Below, piece after piece: positions 58,137 to 64,000 of a DNA stretch of 64,000 nucleotides. Within the stretch, counting starts at the first letter, position 1. Every line of letters starts with the position of its first letter. Below the pieces are notes generated by a model. That model did not search any database. It was not told where the DNA came from and was given only the letters and a program-made list of their open reading frames with translations. Source of the DNA: Pachyseris speciosa (Eukaryota; Cnidaria; Anthozoa; Scleractinia; Pachyseridae). A program made the translations under genes and the position numbers. The stretch is from positions 402,501 to 466,500 of the forward strand of contig JAEMWC010000358.1 of NCBI GenBank assembly GCA_016490735.1, read 5' to 3'.

Positions 58137-58441
58137 CCGATTGTTTCCTCTGAATACGGACAGTGCAGCATCTCGGGGCTTGGTAGACGTCTTTTATAAT
58201 GGAAACTGGGCAAGAGTGTGTGCGAGGAATGGCTGGGATATAAGAAACGGAAACGTTGTTTGTCCTCAGCTTGGATTTAGTGGAGCTTTAAGTTTGTTCA
58301 CGTCCTCGAGGTTTGGGCGATGGACAAGATGGCTGTATGACGTAAGGTGCGTAGGAAATGAAACTTCATTAACAGAGTGTCATTACGACATAAGGGAAAA
58401 CTACCGCTGTTCTGTGGCTTCTGGCGTAGTGTGCACAACAG
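58137..58441 (+). CDS. SRCR exon 5 (type I), intact
   Basis: Phase 1-1. Arg-Leu-Phe-Pro-Leu-Asn ... Gly-Leu-Val-Asp-Val ... Arg-Val-Cys-Ala ... Val-Val-Cys-Pro-Gln-Leu-Gly-Phe ... Arg-Cys-Val-Gly-Asn-Glu-Thr-Ser-Leu-Thr-Glu-Cys. Six cysteines. An extra three residues near the N-terminus distinguish it from exon 3. Confidence 0.85.
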
Positions 58442-58494
58442 GTAAAACATTTTTAATTCTCTATTAATGGTTTCTTATCTGATAAGTTACCTTT

Positions 58495-58660
58495 TAGTTG
58501 CGGTGCCTCAGGGGACAATTTTGGGTCCATTGTTGTTCTTGATCTATATTAATGACTTACCGAACTGTCAGCTAAGTTCGCACACTAGGATGTACACAGA
58601 TGATACGCATCTGACATTTTCAAGCAACGATATATCAGGGCCCGCGGAGCAGATTTTAAA
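58495..58660 (+). repeat. LINE reverse transcriptase fragment
   Basis: The frame contains Val-Pro-Gln-Gly-Thr-Ile-Leu-Gly-Pro-Leu-Leu-Phe and Met-Tyr-Thr-Asp-Asp-Thr-His, reverse transcriptase motifs including the catalytic Asp-Asp. Only about 45 residues remain. A poly-G run follows at 58667. Confidence 0.8.
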
Positions 58661-58822
58661 GTGGGGTAGGGGGGGGGGGGGAGGTGAGGGGGGCGCTCCC
58701 GCGTTTTCAAGTGAGGGGAGGGGACTAACTCCAAAAATAATAAAAACGCTTATAATTTTGTTTCCGTTTTACACCAGCCACGGTGCTTCTTATACTCACA
58801 CGCAGCCAGTCGACACAATCGC

Positions 58823-58862
58823 CTGATGAAGACCAGCAGTATAGCGATCGAAATGTCGCGAT
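58823..58862 (+). ncRNA. Penelope-type hammerhead-like motif
   Basis: CTGATGAAGACC ... GATCGAAATGTCGCGAT shows the core order CTGATGA ... GAAA ... TGTC seen at the ends of Penelope-like elements. No reverse transcriptase of that class is adjacent, so it is an end fragment. Confidence 0.5.
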
Positions 58863-59060
58863 CAACATCTTTGTGACTCAATCGTGAGACAAAAGATTAA
58901 CTCAGCTATCATTTGAAACCACGATGACGAACACCTTTCATAATAAATCCTTTTAATTAATAAGCTTTGTCAAACAGTCGGTTTATGAATTTAGCTTGGC
59001 GACACATTGCCAAGGGAAGCAAATTTGACCACTAAATAGTTTTTTTTTCTGTTCGATCAG

Positions 59061-59372
59061 CTCGTTTAATAGGAGAACGATCTCCTACAGAGGGTTTACT
59101 GCAAGTTTACTACAACAAAACCTGGGGCTGGGTGTGTGCTGATCAGTGGGACAAACAAGATGCTGATGTAGGTTGCCGAATGATGGACTTTGATGGATCA
59201 TTGTCAGCAGGTTTTGAACATGAAAAACGCACTGGAATAAAAGTCCCCGTTTGGCTTAACAATATGCAATGCACTGGGAATGAAACATCTCTTTTCGCGT
59301 GTGCACATGGTGCTTTGGGATCTAATAGCTGCGACACAAAAAGAAAAGCTAGTGTAACGTGCGGAGCACAAG
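59061..59372 (+). CDS. SRCR exon 6 (type II), intact
   Basis: Phase 1-1, nearly identical to exons 2 and 4 (Gly-Glu-Arg-Ser for Gly-Gly-Arg-Ser; Cys-Asp-Thr for Cys-Asn-Thr; final Gly-Ala-Gln). Six cysteines. This is the last intact domain of the array. Confidence 0.86.
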
Positions 59373-60020
59373 GTAAAAGAAGCCATTACTCATGCCATGA
59401 GCGGTGTTGTTAAGCAGTGTTAATTAAGTTTGTAATGCTTAATAAATGAGTGGCAGCGTCTTATCAAGTTTGAAACATGCAGCCGAAAGTTTTACGACTT
59501 TATCATGAACACGAATTGAGAATTCATTGGAGAGCTTCAAAAGCTTTACTGTTCATCCATCCATTCCTACACTAATATTTACAATTCGGGTTATTATGGC
59601 CTAGACACCAGATAAACATTAATTGATGTTCTATTTAATTCATCTATTATTAATGAATTTTTGAAGACTAAGTATAAAAGGGTCTGTGCCGCTTTGGTAC
59701 GATATTCACGATTTCGCTTGCTGCAACCTTCCTTTCACAACATTACCATTACCCAAGGAGATGTTCAGGTGTTATTTTTGTGCGTTGAATAACAATGGGC
59801 TGCAATTTGCCTGAAATAATTTGGATGCCTGAAGTCTTTATGTTGTGCCTAGGTGTCGATTAGTCAAAGCTATGTAGCCCTCGCGATGAATATGGGAAGT
59901 TAATTATTTTATTAGGCTTGTTGATATACAAGCTAAGTTAGAAAAGTTAAATGACATAAGATAATTGAACTAATTTACTAAAAGAAAGTTTAAATGTCAA
60001 TCACCTTTTTTTTCTTTCAG

Positions 60021-60316
60021 TCCGATTGTTGGACAGTATAGCATCTCGAGGCCCAGTAGAAATTTTTTACGGTGGAAAGTGGATAAGAGTGTATGATTAT
60101 GACTGGGATATGAAAGCCCAAACGTTGTTTGTCATCAGCTTGGATTGAGTGGAGCTCTGATTTCATTTCCGTCCCCGGGTTTTGGGCGATGGACCAGAAG
60201 AAGATGGCTGCATGACGTGAGGTGCACAGGAAATGAGAGCTCACTAACGGAGTGTCATCACAATATAAAGGATAAAAGTTACTGTTCTGTGGCTTCGGGT
60301 GTAATGTGCATCACAG
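60021..60316 (+). pseudogene. SRCR exon 7 (type I), 1-bp deletion and lost cysteine
   Basis: The acceptor and donor are good, but AAAGCCCAAACG near 60116 has lost one C relative to 63179 (AAAGCCCCAAACG), shifting the frame to a stop at 60145. In addition the first conserved Cys is Tyr (Arg-Val-Tyr-Asp for Arg-Val-Cys-Asp). The remainder keeps the pattern Arg-Cys-Thr-Gly-Asn-Glu-Ser-Ser-Leu-Thr-Glu-Cys. Confidence 0.75.
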
Positions 60317-60390
60317 GTAAAACACTTTCTTCCACTTGCTATAGGACTATGACTTTTGCTTTCTTAATACCACACTAAGACTATCCAATT

Positions 60391-60446
60391 TACAAGGGAA
60401 AACTACCGCTGTTCTGTGGCTTCTGGCGCTGTGTACACCACGTGTA
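60391..60446 (+). pseudogene. Orphan tail of a type I SRCR exon
   Basis: Encodes Glu-Asn-Tyr-Arg-Cys-Ser-Val-Ala-Ser-Gly-Ala, matching the end of exons 3 and 5, followed by a mutated donor (CACGTGTAAAAC). The front of the exon is missing. A counterpart lies at 63458-63532. Confidence 0.65.
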
Positions 60447-60618
60447 AAACATTTTCTTCATCTTGCTATAGGAGGACTAGTACTTTTTCTTACTTAATAA
60501 CGCATAACTTTATTCTGAGAGGACAAATCGGCACATAGATGTACTGTAGCTTGGCGAAACGTTGCCAAGAGTAGCAAATTTGACCACATAACTCGGCTCT
60601 TCATTTGTGTTCTATCAG

Positions 60619-60932
60619 CTCGTTTAGTAGGAGGTCGATCTCTTGGAGAGGGTCTGGTACAAATTTATCACAACAAGACCTGGGGCTGGGTGTGTGCTGA
60701 TCAGTGGACAAACAAGCTGATGTGGCTTGCCGAATGATGGACTTTGATGGATCGCTATCAGTAGGTTTTGAAAATAAAAACTACGCAGGTGTAAAAGCCC
60801 CAATATGGCTAAACAACATGCAATGCACTGGTAACGAAATTTCCCTCTTTTCTTGCGTTCATAACCGTTTGGCCATGGGATCGTACGATTGTGGAGAAAA
60901 AAGGAAGGCTGGTGTGATATGCACTCCAAGAG
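60619..60932 (+). pseudogene. SRCR exon 8 (type II), frameshifted
   Basis: Phase 1 start (Ala-Arg-Leu-Val-Gly-Gly) and good splice sites. Around 60708 four bases are missing relative to 63787 (GATCAGTGGACAAACAAGCT versus GATCAGTGGGACAAACAGGA...). After the shift the domain goes on normally (Cys-Arg-Met-Met ... Asn-Met-Gln-Cys ... Val-Ile-Cys-Thr). Confidence 0.72.
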
Positions 60933-61237
60933 GTAAATTAGTAGAGAGAATTGATGTATACATAGTTTCAGCTGCATTTTTTTTAGTCCTACCATGATCA
61001 AAGTTTTGAATTTCCTTTTGTCTTCTGGTTTTGAAAGTAGAAGTACAGAATACTCATGACGTCAAGTTTCATTGAAAATTTGTACGTAATGCCTGTTTTC
61101 TAAATAGTTTTCTATGCCTCCCGCGGCCCGCCATCTTTGAATTGATTATAAAGGCCGAGCACTGACTACAAGAGGGAGTTGTGTCTGGTCTTCTAACTGG
61201 CCTGGTACGGCCTACTAATAGGGGACGCTACCAACTA

Positions 61238-61886
61238 GGCTCTTACCGATAGTGCTCGTAAAAAAAGGATTAAATGCTTAAAGCAGTGCTTGTTTTTTTT
61301 GCCAAAAAAATGCTAAAATAATGCTTTTTTTTTAAGTGCTCGTGGGTTACATAAAAATGCTCACTTCTTCCCGATATTTTTAAACATAGAATAGTACATT
61401 TTTCAGATTTTCAGTTACATTTTTCAACAACAAAATGTAACAATCAATGTTTTTTTTTTTGCATTAGTCCAACACAACGTTTGAGGTTTTCTGATACTAG
61501 AAGTTAATCATCGCTTGTTATTGGGTCATCATTACCCATACTATCTCTGCCTTGGCTGGCTGACTTCCATTGTTCCTCGATGACAACGTGGATGACGCCA
61601 TCTTGGAACGAATGTGATGGACTGGGTTCTAGAAGGCAACCGCTGACCTATCAAACCTATTCCCCAGGCCTCCTCGGCTCCTTTGACTAAAATGAGGGCA
61701 AAATGCGGCCTTGGACGACATAACTAAAGTCAGATTGTGCTCTTTAACACAAAATTATACAAATAATCAGTCGAAAATCCAAAATAATGTTAGCCGTGCT
61801 TTTTGGGATAAAATGTAAAAAAAAAAAAAAAATTGCTCGCGAAGCCAAAAAATGCCAAAAAAAGTGCTAGCACTATCGGTAAGAGC
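61238..61886. mobile_element. Foldback element with GGCTCTTACCGATAGTGCT ends
   Basis: Inverted ends of about 25 bp (GGCTCTTACCGATAGTGCT and its complement) enclose about 600 bp rich in A and T runs. No coding frame was recognised. Confidence 0.75.
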
Positions 61887-62159
61887 CTACTACCAACCTA
61901 ACTGCATAATATAAGAAGAACATTTACAGACAATAAAAACTTGAAAATGATTACCGAGGGCATCATTATTTTGGAATTGTTGTTTGTATCACTGGAAAAT
62001 TGCCTTCTCACCAATTTCTAAATACAGCGACATAGAAAGGAGATTGCCTAATTCTTCTTTCACGAAGCAGGAATCCTTTCAACATTTGTCAGAACAAAGG
62101 TGAACGTAAAGAAAACCAAATTTATTGTGAATAAAATAAAAACCATATATTGAACGATG

Positions 62160-62277
62160 GTTTAGAACTTATATAGCGCATTTTCGAAGTGTATATTTTC
62201 AAATGCTCTTTACAAGCAGATGAAATTGGAATTTAGAAATGTTGGTTTTTGTGGAGAGGGGAAAACCGGAGAACCCG

Positions 62278-62321
<44 letters not shown>

Positions 62322-62411
62322 AACCCACATATGACGTCGAGTCCGGGAATCGAACCCGGGTCACATTGGTGGAAGGCGATTGCTCTCACCACTGCGCCAT
62401 CCTTGCTCCCC
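62160..62411 (-). repeat. tRNA-derived SINE with conserved central domain
   Basis: On the minus strand a tRNA-like head (GGATGGCGCAGTGGTGAGAG, B box GGGTTCGATTCCCGG) is followed by GTCATATGTGGGTTGAGTTTG and TGCTCCGAGAGGTTTTTCTCC, a central region I recall as widely conserved among animal SINEs, then a tail with GCGCTATATAAGTTC. The plus- and minus-strand frames here are by-products. Confidence 0.72.
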
Positions 62412-62487
62412 TAACCCACTAGAGGCCTAAAAATATTTAATTCCCAGACAGACTTTCTCTGCTTTATTAGAACCCATATACATATGG

Positions 62488-62646
62488 GTTATTGGCCAAG
62501 CGTGAGGTCAAGATGGCGGGGTATTGGCCAAGTTCTATTTTTTTGCGTGTTTACTGGACCAAGACGAAGTCGAGGTCCATAAACACGCTAAAAATAGAAC
62601 AAGGCCAATATCCCGCCATCTTTACTGAACAAGCTTGGTCAATAAA
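62488..62646. mobile_element. Near-perfect foldback MITE
   Basis: The arms TTATTGGCCAAGC...GTTCTATTTTT and the complement (AAAAATAGAACAAGGCCAAT) meet around GACGAAGTCGAGGTCC. Both contain the phrase AAGATGGCGGG / CCCGCCATCTT. Confidence 0.8.
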
Positions 62647-62875
62647 GGACTTTTTATATGACTGAAAGGACGCTATTAAAAGACAGTAAAACGAGGGACC
62701 AACGGGCTATCACGAGCGGTCAAGATGGCTTCATCTTGACCTCGCGGGTAGCCAATCACAGCAGGAGAATTGATTCATCTCGACCGCTGAAAGAGCCAGT
62801 CATATAATACACGCAGTTACTTTTACAGCACTGACAATTTGTATCCCTTATAAATCGCCTTTCTTTTGTTTTGAG

Positions 62876-62917
62876 CTCCTTGTGATGAACTATCTATCAA
62901 GCCTCCAAACAATAACA
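62876..62917 (+). CDS. Linker exon within the SRCR array, copy C
   Basis: A 42-bp exon after TTTTGAG ends at AACA|GTAAGG, phase 1-1. It encodes Pro-Cys-Asp-Glu-Leu-Ser-Ile-Lys-Pro-Pro-Asn-Asn-Asn, clearly related to the linker exons at 1326 and 1713 (Pro-Arg-Asp-Glu-Leu-Ser). It links the receptor tail on the left to the SRCR array on the right. Confidence 0.5.
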
Positions 62918-62928
62918 GTAAGGGTCTG

Positions 62929-63387
62929 TGCCGCTTTGGTACGATACTCACGATTTCGCTTGCTAGAACCTTCCTTTAACAACATTACCATTACCCAAGG
63001 AGATGTTCAGGTGTTATTTTTGCGCGTTGAATAACAATGGGCTGCAATTTGCCTGAAATAATTTGGATGCCTGAAGTCTTTATTTTGTGCCTAGGTGTCG
63101 ATTAGTCAAAGCAATGCACAGTAGAAATTTTTTACGGTGGAAAGTGGATAAGAGTGTGTGATTATGACCAGGATATGAAAGCCCCAAACGTTGTTTGTCA
63201 TCAGCTTGGATTGAGTGGAGCTCTGATTTCATTTCTGTCCCCGGGTTTTGGGCGATGGACCAGAAAAAGATGGCTACATGTTGTGAGGTGTATAGGAAAT
63301 GGGAGTTCACCAACGGAGTGTCATCACGATATATTTAAGGGACAAAGGCTACTGTCCTGTGGCTTCGGGTGTAATGTGCATCACAAG
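62929..63387 (+). pseudogene. SRCR exon 9 (type I), 5'-deleted duplicate
   Basis: 62929-63112 copies the intron at 59690-59870. A deletion of about 160-180 bp then removes the acceptor and the first residues, joining straight to CAGTAGAAATTTTTTAC. The rest keeps Val-Cys-Asp-Tyr and Val-Val-Cys-His-Gln-Leu-Gly, but an insertion near 63335 shifts the frame, and the donor context has changed (CACAA|GTAAAA). Confidence 0.75.
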
Positions 63388-63457
63388 TAAAACATCTTCT
63401 TCCACTTGCTATAGGACTATGACTTTTGCTTTCTTAATACCACACTAAGACTATCCA

Positions 63458-63532
63458 GTTGCAAGGGAAAACTACCGCTGTTCTGTGGCTTCTGGCGCTG
63501 TGTACACCACAGGTGTACACCACATGTAAAAC
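63458..63532 (+). pseudogene. Orphan tail of a type I SRCR exon, second copy
   Basis: Same remnant as 60391-60446 (Glu-Asn-Tyr-Arg-Cys-Ser-Val-Ala-Ser-Gly-Ala), here with a short duplication of GTGTACACCACA after it. It confirms that the whole 59.7-61 kb block was copied. Confidence 0.65.
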
Positions 63533-63700
63533 ATTTTCTTCATCTTGCTATAGGAGGACTAGTACTTTTTCTTACTTAAGAACGCATAACTTTATTCTGA
63601 GAGGACAAATCGGCACATAGATGTACTGTAGCTTGGCGAAACGTTGCCAAGAGTAGCAAATTTGACCACATAACACGGCTCTTCATTTGTGTTCTATCAG

Positions 63701-64000
63701 CTCGTTTAGTAGGAGGACGATCTCCTGGAGAGGGCCTGGTACAAGTATACTACAACAAGACCTGGGGCTGGGTGTGTGCTGATCAGTGGGACAAACAGGA
63801 TGCTGATGTTGCTTGCCGAATGATGGACTTTGATGGATCGCTAACAGAAGGTTTTGAAAATAAGTATAAAAGCCCCCGTATGGCTAAACAACATGCAATG
63901 TACTGGCAACGAAATTTCCCTCTTTTCTTGCGTTCATAACCATTCGGCCATGGGATCCTACGATTGTGGAGTAGAAAGGAAGGCTGGAGTAATATGCTCT
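63701..64000 (+). pseudogene. SRCR exon 10 (type II), frameshifted, runs off the window
   Basis: The phase 1 start (Ala-Arg-Leu-Val-Gly-Gly-Arg-Ser-Pro) and first two-thirds are intact through Cys-Arg-Met-Met-Asp-Phe-Asp-Gly. About ten bases are missing near 63862 compared with exon 8, shifting the frame before the Asn-Met-Gln-Cys block. The 3' end lies beyond the window. Confidence 0.72.

Overview
The window looks like nuclear DNA of a cnidarian, most likely an anthozoan such as a reef coral. Genes have introns with GT/AG borders. There is a tandem array of scavenger-receptor cysteine-rich (SRCR) exons, and very many transposons: CR1/L2-like and L1-like LINEs, foldback MITEs, tRNA-derived SINEs, a Merlin element and Penelope-type traces. 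AT-rich intergenic DNA, satellites and microsatellites fill the rest. The taxon is inferred from this mix; no single marker proves it. I see no CRISPR array, rRNA gene or functional tRNA gene.

Layout. 1-5.2 kb (+): the end of an LTR-element-like stretch, then the 3' end of a membrane receptor gene (two 57-bp linker exons, a transmembrane/tail exon and a short last exon), interrupted by a composite MITE and one copy of a 1.6-1.9 kb repeat. 5.4-6.5 kb: LINE 3' end. 8.2-9 kb: a candidate exon and a broken rhodopsin-type GPCR fragment (TM6-TM7). 10-11 kb: LINE 5' part. 11.0-12.2 kb (+): a two-exon gene with a HIRAN-like domain. 12.6-13.8 kb: three MITEs. 14.5-25.3 kb (-): a nine-coding-exon gene of about 1071 residues with an N-terminal Myb/SANT-like domain; its largest intron holds a tandem duplication and tRNA-like SINE copies. 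25.3-33.1 kb: one degenerate CR1/L2-like LINE split by a 3.9 kb tandem pair of repeats and by a probable solo LTR. 33.4-39.0 kb: a nest of elements built on hammerhead-ribozyme (retrozyme-like) repeats, invaded by an L1-like LINE that was itself invaded by a Merlin DNA transposon, plus a second small LINE insertion; an intact-looking type I hammerhead lies at 38735-38815. 41.8-44.3 and 52.3-53.4 kb: two satellites that share a palindromic core in opposite orientation. 44.7-47.8 kb: stacked foldback elements. 50.5-51.9 kb (+): the last three exons of a gene with a possible methyltransferase-like segment. 54.6-64.0 kb (+): five pairs of SRCR exons, intact in the middle and frameshifted at both ends.

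Connections. The linker exons at 1326 and 1713 match an exon at 62876 inside the SRCR array, so the receptor tail on the left and the SRCR array on the right probably belong to one gene family: extracellular SRCR modules, a Thr/Ser/Pro-rich stalk, one membrane pass and a tyrosine-rich cytoplasmic tail. All these exons are phase 1-1 or start in phase 1, so modules can be added or lost without changing frame. The rest of the window is mostly a record of nested transposition, and several breaks can be rejoined exactly because target-site duplications are visible.
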